51,330 bases of DNA from Paludibacteraceae bacterium (GCA_024692565.1 JAILMN010000039.1:1-51330), one strand, 5' to 3'; positions 17,410 through 26,328 are shown, counted from the first letter of the stretch. Translations and numbers: made by a program. Notes: generated from the sequence alone by a model not told the origin.

Positions 17410-18611
17410 CAGAACGAATAACCTACACCCAGACCGATTACGCCTTTGAACTGGCAACGCTCAGACATGTTGCCATCCTTGTCAGCGATGAGAGTACCCG
17501 GATAGTATTTAAGACTCGTTTGCAAGGTAACCTGCAGACATTTGAGGAACTGATAGCTCAGGTTAACATCCCAATCGACATCGAACATACCGAAGTAACG
17601 GTTGTTATTCGAGAACTCGAAGTAGTTCTCATTCTTGTCGCGTGTCTCCCAAGAACCTGCTCCGTGATCTGCCTCATAGAGGTCCTTCAGGCTGAAGCCC
17701 TTGCCCTGATACGGGGAGAAGAGGGTCAGCGTCGTACCGAGTTTGAAATCATTGTAGGTATAAGCGATACTACCCTTGAAACTCAAACCGAACTCAGCAC
17801 GGGCATTGCGCCATACTTTCTCGCCGGCAGCATTGTATTTGTAAGTACCGTTCAGCTTCTGCAACTCGGTACGCAAGTCTGCACCGGCCGTTTTCATCGT
17901 CTCATACACAGCTGGCGTCCAATCAGCCTCCGTACGAGTGGGGTCAGCCGCCAACCAAGCCTCTTTCGTATAACGCTCATTCCATTTCTCTCCGATATAA
18001 GCCGTGGTAATACGACCGGCGATAGGCGACAGATAGATCGAGAAGTCAGCACCGTTATAACTCTTCTTCCAATCAATACCGACCGACACATCCGTATAAG
18101 ACGGAGCCAACCACTTCGAGATAATGGGGTTATAACCGTCCACGTAGTTACGACCCAACGCGTACTGGCTCTGGAACGAACCCAACACCGTCAAATACCA
18201 AGCAGGATGGAACTCCCAACCGAATTTCGTAGCGAGTTTGATATTATCGCTCGATTTCTGGAAAGCATCCTCTTTCTGATCAATCCAAGTCAATCCGAAA
18301 TCGGTATCGAAATTGGTTTCCCACGCAATGGCATCCTTGTGATAAAGCAAGTGCAGCTTCGCATACACGATACCATTCACATTATTCTTACCACCGGCAG
18401 CCCAGTTCACCAAACCGGTAGCGGCAGCATTCAAACCAACCGTACCATCGAATTTCCAAGCTTTCTCGCCATTCTCCAGTTTCTGCAAATCCGCACCGGC
18501 TTTAGCCGCCGCGTCTGCGTTACCCGTTACCTTGGCTTTATCCACTTCTTGAGCCATCATAGGCAGCGCTGCCATCAGGCAAAACGCTACAGATAAAATA
18601 GATTTTCTCAT
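17409..18611 (-). CDS. DUF3078 domain-containing outer-membrane protein
   Basis: 400 residues with signal peptide MRKSILSVAFCLMAALPMMAQ. The body has the DUF3078 hallmarks (WKFDGTVGLNAAATGLVNWAAGGKNNVNG.., YAKLHLLYHKDAIAWETNFDTDFGLTW) and alternating hydrophobic strands ending in a phenylalanine (GVGYSF), typical of an outer-membrane barrel. Function unknown. First gene of the operon leading to zapA and rny. Confidence 0.85.
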   Translation of the reverse strand: MRKSILSVAFCLMAALPMMAQEVDKAKVTGNADAAAKAGADLQKLENGEKAWKFDGTVGLNAAATGLVNWAAGGKNNVNGIVYAKLHLLYHKDAIAWETNFDTDFGLTWIDQKEDAFQKSSDNIKLATKFGWEFHPAWYLTVLGSFQSQYALGRNYVDGYNPIISKWLAPSYTDVSVGIDWKKSYNGADFSIYLSPIAGRITTAYIGEKWNERYTKEAWLAADPTRTEADWTPAVYETMKTAGADLRTELQKLNGTYKYNAAGEKVWRNARAEFGLSFKGSIAYTYNDFKLGTTLTLFSPYQGKGFSLKDLYEADHGAGSWETRDKNENYFEFSNNNRYFGMFDVDWDVNLSYQFLKCLQVTLQTSLKYYPGTLIADKDGNMSERCQFKGVIGLGVGYSF

Positions 18612-18647
18612 TGTATTAAAAAATTGTTTGTTACTGTTAAATTTGTC

Positions 18648-18666
18648 CGGTTTTTAAAAAACCGCA
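18648..18666. promoter_or_regulatory. Palindrome in the leader of the DUF3078 operon
   Basis: CGGTTTTT / AAAAACCG inverted repeat just downstream of the -7 box on the minus strand; a possible 5' hairpin or operator. Confidence 0.35.
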
Positions 18667-18698
18667 CAAAGGTACACAAAAATTCTGATATACACAAA
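18667..18698 (-). promoter_or_regulatory. Promoter of the DUF3078-zapA-rny operon
   Basis: Minus strand: -33 TTTG (18698-18695), 20-base gap, -7 TACCTTTG (18674-18667). Confidence 0.75.
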
Positions 18699-18790
18699 TA
18701 TTTTGGGTATAGAAACCTCATTTTTTTGCAAATATATCATTTTTTATGCATTTTTTTGAGATTTTATACGTTTATTTACAAAAAAAAGTG

Positions 18791-18798
18791 TATCTTTG
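18791..18798 (+). promoter_or_regulatory. -7 element of the queFCDE promoter
   Basis: TATCTTTG fits TAnnTTTG; the -33 region (TTTAC near 18770) is weaker. It leaves a leader of about 80 bases before queF. Confidence 0.6.
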
Positions 18799-18804
18799 CA
18801 CCGA

Positions 18805-18881
18805 TTTTTTGAGAGTGCTATTGTTTTTCCACTCTCGGCGAATAATAAAAACTGAAAACACGGCGTTCAGCCGACACATCT
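18805..18881 (+). promoter_or_regulatory. Structured leader of the queuosine operon (candidate pseudoknot)
   Basis: GAGAGTG (18811-18817) pairs with CACTCTC (18830-18836). Inside the loop GTTTTT (18823-18828) can pair with AAAAAC (18847-18852) downstream, giving an H-type pseudoknot followed by an A-rich stretch. A second hairpin CGGC/GCCG (18861-18873) sits just before the queF ATG. The layout recalls preQ1 class I riboswitches upstream of queuosine genes, but the class I consensus residues are not visible, so this is only a candidate. Confidence 0.4.
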
Positions 18882-19358
18882 ATGCGAACAGAAAATGAAC
18901 TGCAGGGGGTCACCCTCCTGGGAAATCAGCATGTGCAGTACAGCGACAATTACAATCCTGACGTGTTGGAGACATTCCCGAACAAACATCCGGAGAACGA
19001 ATATCTCGTTACGTTCAACTGCCCGGAATTTACCACTCTTTGTCCTAAAACCGGTCAACCTGATTTCGGGCACCTCTTCATCAGTTACATCCCACGCGAG
19101 CGTATGGTAGAGAGTAAGAGTCTCAAATTGTACCTTTTCTCTTTTCGTAACCACGGTGATTTTCACGAAGATTGCGTGAATATCATCATGAAGGATCTGG
19201 TTAAACTGATGGATCCGAAGTATCTGGAGGTTACCGGTTATTTCATGCCCCGCGGCGGCATCAGTATCTACCCGTTTGCCAATTATGCAGATGCGGAGCA
19301 TCAGGAGCTCAAGAAGCAGCGTTTGCACGAACAATTCAGCAAAGTGTATGAAAGATAG
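18882..19358 (+). CDS. queF: NADPH-dependent 7-cyano-7-deazaguanine reductase QueF
   Basis: 158-residue cytosolic enzyme that reduces preQ0 to preQ1 with NADPH, the last step before tRNA insertion. The catalytic Cys is in [13 protein letters not shown] and the family NADPH motif [20 protein letters not shown] is intact. Length fits the short (unimodular) QueF type. First gene of queF-queC-queD-queE, which together make preQ1 from GTP products. Confidence 0.96.
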   Translation: MRTENELQGVTLLGNQHVQYSDNYNPDVLETFPNKHPENEYLVTFNCPEFTTLCPKTGQPDFGHLFISYIPRERMVESKSLKLYLFSFRNHGDFHEDCVNIIMKDLVKLMDPKYLEVTGYFMPRGGISIYPFANYADAEHQELKKQRLHEQFSKVYER

Positions 19359-20001
19359 TTTGATCGTCCTGTCGGGTGGATTGGACTCGACCACGATGTT
19401 GTATGAATATCAGCATCGTATTGCGTTAGCTGTTTCGTTTCATTACGGCAGTAATCATAATGACCGCGAGATTGATTTCGCCAAACTGCATTGCAAGCGG
19501 TTGGACATTCCGCATTTGATCATTCGTTTGCCGTTCATCAAGCAGTTTTTTAAGTCGTCTTTGCTTGAAGGAGCGGACGCCATTCCCGAAGGTAATTATA
19601 ACGACGAGAATATGAAATCAACCGTCGTGCCCTTCCGCAACGGTATTATGCTTTCGATCGCGGCAGGTATTGCGGAGAATAACAAACTGCAATATATCAT
19701 GTTGGCTAACCACGCCGGTGACCACACGATTTATCCCGATTGCCGTCCGGAGTTTGTGGAAGCTATGAATAACGCCGTTCATTTTGGCACATGGAATGGG
19801 GTGCAACTGCTGACGCCGTACACGATGCTTACCAAAGCCGAGATTGCGGCGAAAGGGAAAGACCTGAATTTGGATTATTCGGAAACCTGGAGTTGCTACA
19901 AAGGCGGCGAACACCATTGCGGTGTCTGTGGTACATGCCGCGAACGCAAAGAAGCTTTGGCGCAAGCCGGAATAGAAGATAAAACAATCTATGATTGTTA
20001 A
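19348..20001 (+). CDS. queC: 7-cyano-7-deazaguanine synthase QueC
   Basis: 217-residue enzyme that converts CDG to preQ0 using ATP and ammonia. PP-loop SGGLDSTT near residue 9; C-terminal zinc site C-x-[14 protein letters not shown]. Start chosen at ATG 19348 ([14 protein letters not shown]), overlapping queF by 11 bases; the longer frame from 19276 would lie inside queF. Confidence 0.95.
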   Translation: MKDSLIVLSGGLDSTTMLYEYQHRIALAVSFHYGSNHNDREIDFAKLHCKRLDIPHLIIRLPFIKQFFKSSLLEGADAIPEGNYNDENMKSTVVPFRNGIMLSIAAGIAENNKLQYIMLANHAGDHTIYPDCRPEFVEAMNNAVHFGTWNGVQLLTPYTMLTKAEIAAKGKDLNLDYSETWSCYKGGEHHCGVCGTCRERKEALAQAGIEDKTIYDC

Positions 20002-20030
20002 TGGTGAAATGATTAAATGATGAAATGATG
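20001..20030. repeat. Heptamer array between queC and queD
   Basis: Units ATGGTGA, AATGATT, AAATGAT, GAAATGA run through the 23-base gap up to the queD start, leaving several ATG codons in line (20025 and 20028 both in frame for queD). Confidence 0.6.
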
Positions 20031-20360
20031 TATTACGTTCAAAAAACCATAGAGATTTCGGCAGCGCATAATTTGATGCTGTCGTACGAAAGCAAATGTG
20101 AGAACCTGCATGGTCATAACTGGATCATCGTGGTGTATTGTCGTGCGAAAGAACTGAACCGCGACGGAATGGTGACGGACTTCACGCACATCAAACGTGT
20201 GGTCAAAGATACGTTCGATCACAAGTATATCAACGAAGTGCTGGATGTCAATCCTTCTGCAGAGAACATTGCCCGCTGGATCTGCGATCATGTAGAGAAC
20301 TGCTACAAAGTGAGCGTGCAGGAAAGCGAAGGGAATGTAGCTATCTACGAAAAGGATTAA
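20025..20360 (+). CDS. queD: 6-carboxytetrahydropterin synthase QueD
   Basis: 111-residue enzyme of the PTPS fold converting dihydroneopterin triphosphate to 6-carboxytetrahydropterin in queuosine synthesis. Zinc ligands: His in SAAHNL and the pair in ENLHGHNW; catalytic Cys in KCENLHGH. Length is typical. Start 20025 or 20028 (tandem ATGs). Confidence 0.93.
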   Translation: MMYYVQKTIEISAAHNLMLSYESKCENLHGHNWIIVVYCRAKELNRDGMVTDFTHIKRVVKDTFDHKYINEVLDVNPSAENIARWICDHVENCYKVSVQESEGNVAIYEKD

Positions 20361-20371
20361 GGTGTAAGGTG
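20358..20371. repeat. Heptamer pair forming the queD/queE junction
   Basis: TAAGGTG repeated exactly (20358-20364, 20365-20371). The first TAA is the queD stop; the GTG of the second unit is the best queE start. Confidence 0.7.
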
Positions 20372-20989
20372 TATAGAGTCAACGAGATATTCTTTACGCT
20401 GCAAGGAGAAGGTGCGCATAGCGGTATTCCGGCAGTATTCATCCGTTTCAGCGGATGTAATCTGCGTTGTCCGTGGTGTGACACGGAGTTTGCGGACTTC
20501 ACTTCGATGAGTGCCGAACAGATTGTGGCTGAAGCACTTAAGCTATACGACACCCCTAACGAACGACGGAAGATGTGTGTGCTTACGGGCGGTGAACCTG
20601 CTTTGCAAGTCGATAAAGCGCTTATCGATGCCTTACATGCTGCCGGTTTCTATATCAGCATTGAAACGAACGGTACGCGTTCGTTACCGGAAGGCATCGA
20701 TTGGATCACCTGTTCACCCAAAGAAGGAACTCAACTGGCACTCAAACGCGTCAACGAAGTGAAAGTGGTCTTCACCGGTACGTATGATCCAGAGGTTTGG
20801 CGCAAACAAATAGAGGCCGAACACTGGATGTTACAGCCTCTACGTTATACCGGAGAATGGTTGATTGAGAATGTGGATGCTTGGGAAGACGACCGCAATG
20901 ATAATTTAGATGATACCGTTCGGTATATTCTATCCCATCCTTTCTGGCGTTTGAGCGTACAACTGCATAAGATTGTCGGTCTGCGCTAA
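20369..20989 (+). CDS. queE: 7-carboxy-7-deazaguanine synthase QueE
   Basis: 206-residue radical SAM enzyme that rearranges 6-carboxytetrahydropterin to CDG. The 4Fe-4S motif is CNLRCPWC (CxxxCxxC), preceded by FFTLQGEGAHSGIPAVFIRFSG, with TGGEP and ETNGT downstream. The start is taken as GTG 20369 (VYRVNEIFF..); no ATG is in frame near the domain start, and the longer frame from 20138 lies within queD. Ends the operon. Confidence 0.93.
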   Translation: MYRVNEIFFTLQGEGAHSGIPAVFIRFSGCNLRCPWCDTEFADFTSMSAEQIVAEALKLYDTPNERRKMCVLTGGEPALQVDKALIDALHAAGFYISIETNGTRSLPEGIDWITCSPKEGTQLALKRVNEVKVVFTGTYDPEVWRKQIEAEHWMLQPLRYTGEWLIENVDAWEDDRNDNLDDTVRYILSHPFWRLSVQLHKIVGLR

Positions 20990-21002
20990 ACGCCGTTTTC
21001 CC

Positions 21003-21869
21003 CTACTCTTTCGGATAATCGATGAAATGATAGATGAGGCTTTCGCCCATCTCTACCTTCATATACGATTGTCCGTTTTCTGTATCTTTGGTAGCGTCTA
21101 ATACCAGGTAATTAACTCCTTTGAATATAACCGATTGACGTGCGTGCTGGTGGCCGCTCCACACGAATTCTACGTTGTACTGCGATAGCAAAGAGGCCAA
21201 TTCGTACGTCTCCTCTATGGACATATTGGATGTATGTCCCTGCGAATCATCCAATTTCCAGAAATGCGTGTGCGTGAACACAATGATCCGACGATAGCCT
21301 TCTTGGGATTTAACCGCCAACAGTTTTCTTAACCAATCGGTTTGCTTGGTGCCGAGCGTACCGTCTGCGCTGTCCAGACAAATGAACAGATCCAATTTCT
21401 TTGTGCCGTTTTTGGTATCGAACCAATACACCGATGTATTAAAGTACGAGCGGTAGATAGGCCATTGCTTGAAATAAACATCGTGATTGCCGGGGGTGAT
21501 GAATAATTTATCATTCGCCAGATTCAACACGCTGTCTGCACAAGGGTAATTATTCTGCGCATCAATCAGATCTCCGAGATGAATGGCCAATTTCGGTGCT
21601 GCCGCCGCATTATACTGCGCAATGAAATAATCCAGATTCTTGTGCGTTTTACGGGTAATATGGCTATCGGAGCACACGTAGATGGTGTAGTTATCCGCGT
21701 GCATATCGAGATGTATATCTCCTACCGAATCATTATACGCCATCGATTGCTCAAAACGCGTATTCACCACTTCTCCGTTCGGGGAAAACATACCGGCGAT
21801 GTCCAATGTGCTTTCTTCGCTGCAGGCACTCAACAGCAGTGCCAACAAAATATAAGCTGATTTTTTCAT
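21003..21869 (-). CDS. Calcineurin-like metallophosphoesterase lipoprotein
   Basis: 288 residues. Lipoprotein signal MKKSAYILLALLLSACSEES (lipobox LSAC). Phosphoesterase motifs in order: D-x-H (CSDSH), GDLID, GNHD, THTHFW and GHQHARQ, all metal ligands present. Substrate unknown. Last gene of the mutS2 operon, 12 bases after the outer-membrane protein gene. Confidence 0.88.
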   Translation of the reverse strand: MKKSAYILLALLLSACSEESTLDIAGMFSPNGEVVNTRFEQSMAYNDSVGDIHLDMHADNYTIYVCSDSHITRKTHKNLDYFIAQYNAAAAPKLAIHLGDLIDAQNNYPCADSVLNLANDKLFITPGNHDVYFKQWPIYRSYFNTSVYWFDTKNGTKKLDLFICLDSADGTLGTKQTDWLRKLLAVKSQEGYRRIIVFTHTHFWKLDDSQGHTSNMSIEETYELASLLSQYNVEFVWSGHQHARQSVIFKGVNYLVLDATKDTENGQSYMKVEMGESLIYHFIDYPKE

Positions 21870-21881
21870 ATTTCTCCTCCA

Positions 21882-22589
21882 TTAAAAACGATAACTGAAT
21901 CCTGTTCTGAATGTAGCACCGTAGAAATTCGCATTCAGATGGAACATTCCCGTCGGTTTGCATTGCGCGCCAAAGTTAATTCGCCAGTTCGGCGTCACAT
22001 CATACCACGCGCCGACAGAGAAAAGAGGTTGCCACATTCGCTCAAACTGATAATCATCCACGTTACTGAACATGAACGACAAGTTCCAGTTGTTATTCTG
22101 CGGTCGGCAGAAAACCTCCAAACGGTAGAGCAGGTTAAACGGTTCTACCACATAGTTGTCCATCTGATGCCAATCGCGGTCGTAGTCATCCATGATGCGT
22201 GTGAACGAACCTAAGGTGACCGACACATAATCCATTCGGTAACCTACGCCGATGGAGGCCACGATATCTCCTACTCTGTTGCGAACAACTGCTTTGTACA
22301 TCAAGTCCGTCTCGATAAAAATCTCACCTACCGGTAACTCAAATTTCGGGCGTAACTGCAACATTCCCGTGTGTACATTCGCCGTGGAGAACTGCAATTT
22401 TGCTTCCATCTCGAAATACGGATTGAGCGGCATCAGCGCCTGGATGTCAAAATTGCCATGATGCCCCCAGGTGGTGTTATAGCTGTATTCGGGCATGAAC
22501 GTTACGCTGTACCTGCGTTCGCCAAAGCCGGGATTGGCTGCCATCACCCACACCGGGCATAAGAGTAGTAAAAAAAGAATTCGTTTCAT
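21882..22589 (-). CDS. Predicted small outer-membrane barrel protein, family not recognised
   Basis: 235 residues with signal peptide MKRILFLLLLCPVWVMAA. The mature part is made of amphipathic strands with many aromatics and ends in a terminal Phe (TFRTGFSYRF), as outer-membrane proteins do. I do not recognise a named family. Confidence 0.65.
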   Translation of the reverse strand: MKRILFLLLLCPVWVMAANPGFGERRYSVTFMPEYSYNTTWGHHGNFDIQALMPLNPYFEMEAKLQFSTANVHTGMLQLRPKFELPVGEIFIETDLMYKAVVRNRVGDIVASIGVGYRMDYVSVTLGSFTRIMDDYDRDWHQMDNYVVEPFNLLYRLEVFCRPQNNNWNLSFMFSNVDDYQFERMWQPLFSVGAWYDVTPNWRINFGAQCKPTGMFHLNANFYGATFRTGFSYRF

Positions 22590-22597
22590 TATATCTG

Positions 22598-22632
22598 TTA
22601 CTTTTTACCTATTATCTATTACCTTTTATCTC
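22598..22632. repeat. Heptamer array between mutS2 and the outer-membrane gene
   Basis: Five units TTACTTT, TTACCTA, TTATCTA, TTACCTT, TTATCTC filling most of the 46-base gap. Confidence 0.85.
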
Positions 22633-22635
22633 TTC

Positions 22636-24900
22636 CTACAATCGTACGATTGTCAATCCTGCACCGCCGTGATTCACATCGCCGTCACCAAACTCGAGCG
22701 CCACGATGCCGCGTTTGCGACGTTGGCGATTCAGGTCATTGAGATAATCGCGCGTCAGTTGTTTCAACGCACCGGTGCCTGTGCCGTGCAATATCGTCAC
22801 TTCGCCGGCTCCTACCATCTGCGCATCGTCCATATAGGCGATCAGTTTTTCCAAGGCTTCATCAACCCGCATACCGCGCAAATCGAGTGTGCGCGAGAAA
22901 GATAGCGTGCGTTGACGAACGATCGATGCTGTGGCTGAAGGTGCGGCAGGAACGGATTTTTTCAGGATCTTTAGATCCTTGAAATCCTTGAGCCGTTTGG
23001 GCGCACCCACTTCTTCTTTGAGGGTTTCTATTTGGGTGCGTGCGATCTTCGTTTTCTCCTTGTCTGCCTTCGACTCTTTGATCTCGCGAATCGTTCGTTC
23101 TATCGTGGCGTTACTTTTCTGCAGCAGTTCCGCAGCCTGTTGCCGCGCCTCGTCCAGAATCTCACGTTTCTTCTGTTTCACCCCACTCAACTGTTCCTCA
23201 TATTGTGCAATTCGTTCATCGAGTGCTTTCTCTTTCTGCCGAATCGCCTGCCGTTTGTTCTCCCAATAGCGTTTGTCACGCGCGATGTCCTGCAGTTGTT
23301 TGTCATAATCAATATGCTCTTCGCCTACCAATTCCGTGGCGTATTGAATGACCTCTTCGTTCAAACCCGTTTGGCGCGCTATCTCGATGGCGAAACTGCT
23401 TCCTGCCTGACCTATCGACAATTGGAACAACGGTCGCATAGCTCCGCGGTCGTATAGCATCGCGCCGTTGACCACACCTTGCGTCTGTTCCGCAAAATGC
23501 TTCAGGTTCGTATAGTGCGTCGTCACGAGACCAAAAGCTTGTTTGGTAACCAGTTCCCGTAACATCGCTTCGGCTAACGCTCCGCCGATCAGCGGTTCGG
23601 TACCGCTACCCATCTCGTCAATCAGGAATAAGGTTCGCTCGCCCGCGTTGCGCAGGAAATACTTCATATTGCGCAGGTGCGACGAATAGGTGGATAGTTC
23701 ATCTTGTATCGATTGCTCGTCGCCGATATCGATCATCAGATTGTCGAACAAACCTGCTCTACTCTGCTCCGCCGCAGGCACCAACAAACCGCATTGCAGC
23801 ATATATTGCAGCAGCGCTACGGTTTTCAGGCACACGGATTTACCGCCGGCATTGGGTCCACTGATGACCAACACGCGGTTCTCCTCCGCCCGCAGACGGA
23901 TGGACAGCGGAACAACCGTTTTTCCTTGCGGCGTATAATGAAGCCACAGCACGGGATGACGGGCGTCCGACCATTCGATCAAGGGCGCATTCACCAATTC
24001 CGGTCGAATGGCATGTAAAGTTTCTGCAAGCGATACTTTGGCACCTAAGAAGTCCACTTCCGCCAACATCCGTTGGCTATCTAAAATCAGTTCCGTATTC
24101 GGACGAAGCATCTCGGTTATGACGAGCAATATCCGCACGCGTTCACGTCGCTCCGCACCTTCCAGTTCACGAATATGATTATTGGCATCTACCACTTGTT
24201 GCGGTTCGATAAACACCGTCTTTCCGGTTGCCGACTCGTCATGCACAATACCGCCTATCTTCCGTTTGTATCCCGGTGGAACAGGAATCACCAATCGTCC
24301 TTCGCGTAATGTAGGCGCAGCGTCGGCATCGACCAATCCGTCCGCTTTCGCTTGCCGTAAGATTGAAGCTAAAGTGCGTCCGACACTACCTTGCAGGTTC
24401 ACCAGTTCACGTCGTATTCGCGCCAGCTCCGGCGAAGCATGGTCGGCTAATTTCCCGTAACGATCCAAGATGCGGTCAATCTCTTGAACGATACTTGATA
24501 AAGTTCCTAAAGACCCTAAGAACTCTAAAGACTTTAACAGCCCGTACTTCTTCTCATCCAAGCCGGAAAAGAACCGCTCCAGTTCGACCGCATAAGACAG
24601 ACTCTTTCGCAAATCATCCAGTTCCGCTTCATCGAGAAACAAACCCTCCACGCGTATTCGTCCTACCGCTTCGCGTAAGTCATGAATATCGCCGCGCGGG
24701 AACGTGAGCATCGGATCGGCTTTCGCTAAACGCATCTCGTCTGTGATACGCAACAAGTGCTCCACTTGTGCGAAATCGGTCTCCATATGCATGGCTTCCA
24801 CACGTTCGCGACCAAGAGGCGACGTGCAACGACGCAATAACTCTTCACGAATCACCGTGAAGTCAATCTTCTGCTCTATATTATTCGGATAAAATGCCAC
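22636..24900 (-). CDS. mutS2: Endonuclease MutS2 / ribosome-associated Smr protein
   Basis: 754 residues. Core and lever domains, then the ATPase with Walker A GPNAGGKS, Walker B LFLIDEMGSGTEP, long coiled coil (about 515-650), and a C-terminal Smr domain (LDLRGMRVDEAL..HGTGTGALKQ). Bacillus MutS2 splits collided ribosomes and others suppress recombination; which holds here is open. Start is GTG 24900, overlapping the DUF721 stop by one base (TAGTG). Two heptamer arrays encode LKSLEFLGSLGTLSS and KDFKDLKILKKS, low-complexity inserts between domains. Confidence 0.95.
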   Translation of the reverse strand: MAFYPNNIEQKIDFTVIREELLRRCTSPLGRERVEAMHMETDFAQVEHLLRITDEMRLAKADPMLTFPRGDIHDLREAVGRIRVEGLFLDEAELDDLRKSLSYAVELERFFSGLDEKKYGLLKSLEFLGSLGTLSSIVQEIDRILDRYGKLADHASPELARIRRELVNLQGSVGRTLASILRQAKADGLVDADAAPTLREGRLVIPVPPGYKRKIGGIVHDESATGKTVFIEPQQVVDANNHIRELEGAERRERVRILLVITEMLRPNTELILDSQRMLAEVDFLGAKVSLAETLHAIRPELVNAPLIEWSDARHPVLWLHYTPQGKTVVPLSIRLRAEENRVLVISGPNAGGKSVCLKTVALLQYMLQCGLLVPAAEQSRAGLFDNLMIDIGDEQSIQDELSTYSSHLRNMKYFLRNAGERTLFLIDEMGSGTEPLIGGALAEAMLRELVTKQAFGLVTTHYTNLKHFAEQTQGVVNGAMLYDRGAMRPLFQLSIGQAGSSFAIEIARQTGLNEEVIQYATELVGEEHIDYDKQLQDIARDKRYWENKRQAIRQKEKALDERIAQYEEQLSGVKQKKREILDEARQQAAELLQKSNATIERTIREIKESKADKEKTKIARTQIETLKEEVGAPKRLKDFKDLKILKKSVPAAPSATASIVRQRTLSFSRTLDLRGMRVDEALEKLIAYMDDAQMVGAGEVTILHGTGTGALKQLTRDYLNDLNRQRRKRGIVALEFGDGDVNHGGAGLTIVRL
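22962..22992. repeat. Heptamer array inside mutS2 (linker before Smr)
   Basis: Units TCAGGAT, CTTTAGA, TCCTTGA, AATCCTT in coding sequence. Confidence 0.55.
24502..24536. repeat. Heptamer array inside mutS2 (N-terminal part)
   Basis: Units AGTTCCT, AAAGACC, CTAAGAA, CTCTAAA, GACTTTA, more degenerate than the others. Confidence 0.5.
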
Positions 24901-25175
24901 TAACCCAAAATCCTACAATCTTTGATTGCCTGTGCGCCTACGGCTTCGTTCAACTTACGCACCAACTCAAACCGGTTCTCAAACAGCTGTGTTTTCAATG
25001 CCGCCGAACTGACGTGCACGTACAGCAAGCCGTTTTTCACCTCCACACTACGTGTCAAACCGGCCACGGTACTACCCATGACCTGCGGCCATAACTCCTC
25101 AATCTGCACTTCCAACACAGATTGCTCCAGACCATTCTCGCGCAGACACGCGACCAGTGCGTCACCTAAGTTCAT
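24900..25175 (-). CDS. DUF721 domain-containing protein
   Basis: 91-residue small protein (DUF721/DciA-like): LWPQVMGSTVAGLTRSVEVKNGLLYVHVSSAALKTQL is the family core. DciA relatives in other phyla load the replicative helicase; whether this short version does is unknown. It overlaps the LysM gene by 4 bases (ATGA) and mutS2 by one. Confidence 0.8.
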   Translation of the reverse strand: MNLGDALVACLRENGLEQSVLEVQIEELWPQVMGSTVAGLTRSVEVKNGLLYVHVSSAALKTQLFENRFELVRKLNEAVGAQAIKDCRILG

Positions 25176-26239
25176 TCCTTCACTTTCGCTAAGTAAATCT
25201 TCTGTCGCGTACGAAAGACACGAATGTCCGGCGCGAAGCCATTCAAGGTCTGCACGCGCTTCATCTGAATTCCTTCACGCTGACAGATCGTCCACAGACT
25301 CTCGCCGGGATGCACCCACATGATGGCTTTCTCCTGCGGCACAGAGGTTTTCTTGCGGGATGTATAGATGCGGTCTCCGGCTTTCAGATCGCGTCCCAAC
25401 GCATCATTCCATTCGCGCAAATCGCGCTCGCGCACGTTCATTCGAAACGCCACATTCGCATAACTGTCCCCTTCTCGCGCTTCAACGTACGTTAGACCAT
25501 TGCATTTCTTTTTCGGATGTTGGATAAAAAACTGCTGCTTCTCCTGTTGCGCGGTAAGCGGCTCTACGTAAGGAGGTTCGGGATTGGACGTAATCACACG
25601 AATCGGTTCCGAACCGCGAACGACCGTTGCTTTCTTGGAGTTCCCGGCCGCAACCACTTGCTTCTGCTCCGGTTGAGCCGCAGGACGTTCGGTTTTGCCT
25701 TTGATGACCACCGCCGAATCACGTGCTGCAGGCACATAGTTTACTAAAGTATCCAAACGGTAATCTTCGATGATCTTAATCAGTTTCTGCGCATAGAGTT
25801 TGTCGGTTGCATAACCGCACTCGCGCAGACGATATGCCCAACCTTCGTAATCCTCAATCACGATCTCGAAACAGGTGGCATAACGCGCACGCTTGAGGAA
25901 CAGCGAGTGGTCTTTGAAACTCTCGGCAGCATCATAATACTGACGAAAACACTCGCCTTCCGTCTCATCATCATGGTAATACACACCGCCGAACCAATCG
26001 CTCGTACACTTGATGCCGAAGTGATTGTTCGCGTTCATGGCCAGTTCACTTTGACCCGCCCCGGACTCCAACAGCGCCTGCGCCATTGTGATGGATGCCG
26101 GGATGCCGTAATCGGCTTGCTGCTGAACAGCGGTCTCCTGCCATTGGGCAATATAATTCAGATAATTCGGATTTTGTTTCTGTGCCTGAACCGCTCCACA
26201 AACGGTCAGCACAACGAAGAAAAGAATGTATTTTTTCAT
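25172..26239 (-). CDS. Exported glucosaminidase with LysM domain
   Basis: 355 residues from ATG 26239 with signal peptide MKKYILFFVVLTVCGAVQAQ. Residues about 25-170 are a FlgJ/LytG-type N-acetylglucosaminidase domain (ITMAQALLESGAGQSELAMNANNHFGIK, catalytic Glu in LLESG); the C-terminus has LysM-type peptidoglycan-binding modules (GDSYANVAFRMNVRERDLREWN; VHPGESLWTICQREGI). It trims peptidoglycan in the periplasm. The longer frame from 26290 would begin upstream of the promoter. Confidence 0.9.
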   Translation of the reverse strand: MKKYILFFVVLTVCGAVQAQKQNPNYLNYIAQWQETAVQQQADYGIPASITMAQALLESGAGQSELAMNANNHFGIKCTSDWFGGVYYHDDETEGECFRQYYDAAESFKDHSLFLKRARYATCFEIVIEDYEGWAYRLRECGYATDKLYAQKLIKIIEDYRLDTLVNYVPAARDSAVVIKGKTERPAAQPEQKQVVAAGNSKKATVVRGSEPIRVITSNPEPPYVEPLTAQQEKQQFFIQHPKKKCNGLTYVEAREGDSYANVAFRMNVRERDLREWNDALGRDLKAGDRIYTSRKKTSVPQEKAIMWVHPGESLWTICQREGIQMKRVQTLNGFAPDIRVFRTRQKIYLAKVKE

Positions 26240-26259
26240 ATTTAACTCTATTTTGGGCA

Positions 26260-26291
26260 CAAAAGTACTAAAAAATTTGCACATGTGCAAA
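26260..26291 (-). promoter_or_regulatory. Promoter of the LysM-mutS2 operon
   Basis: Minus strand: -33 TTTG (26291-26288), 20-base gap, -7 TACTTTTG (26267-26260). The -33 is half of a palindrome shared with the divergent promoter. Confidence 0.8.
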
Positions 26292-26307
26292 AAAAGTTGT
26301 AATTTTG
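26276..26307 (+). promoter_or_regulatory. Promoter of the lipoprotein-aroF operon
   Basis: -33 TTTG (26276-26279), 20-base gap, -7 TAATTTTG (26300-26307). The palindrome TTTGCACATGTGCAAA (26276-26291) supplies the -33 for both directions. Confidence 0.8.
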
Positions 26308-26328
26308 CAGCGCAAAATGATTCTTTTT

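Noticed and set aside
17520..18596. 358-codon open frame on the + strand
   Set aside because: Antisense to the DUF3078 gene; that protein has a signal peptide and family match.
18805..18881. A canonical preQ1 class I riboswitch
   Set aside because: The expected loop residues of class I are not visible, so I list it only as a structured-leader candidate.
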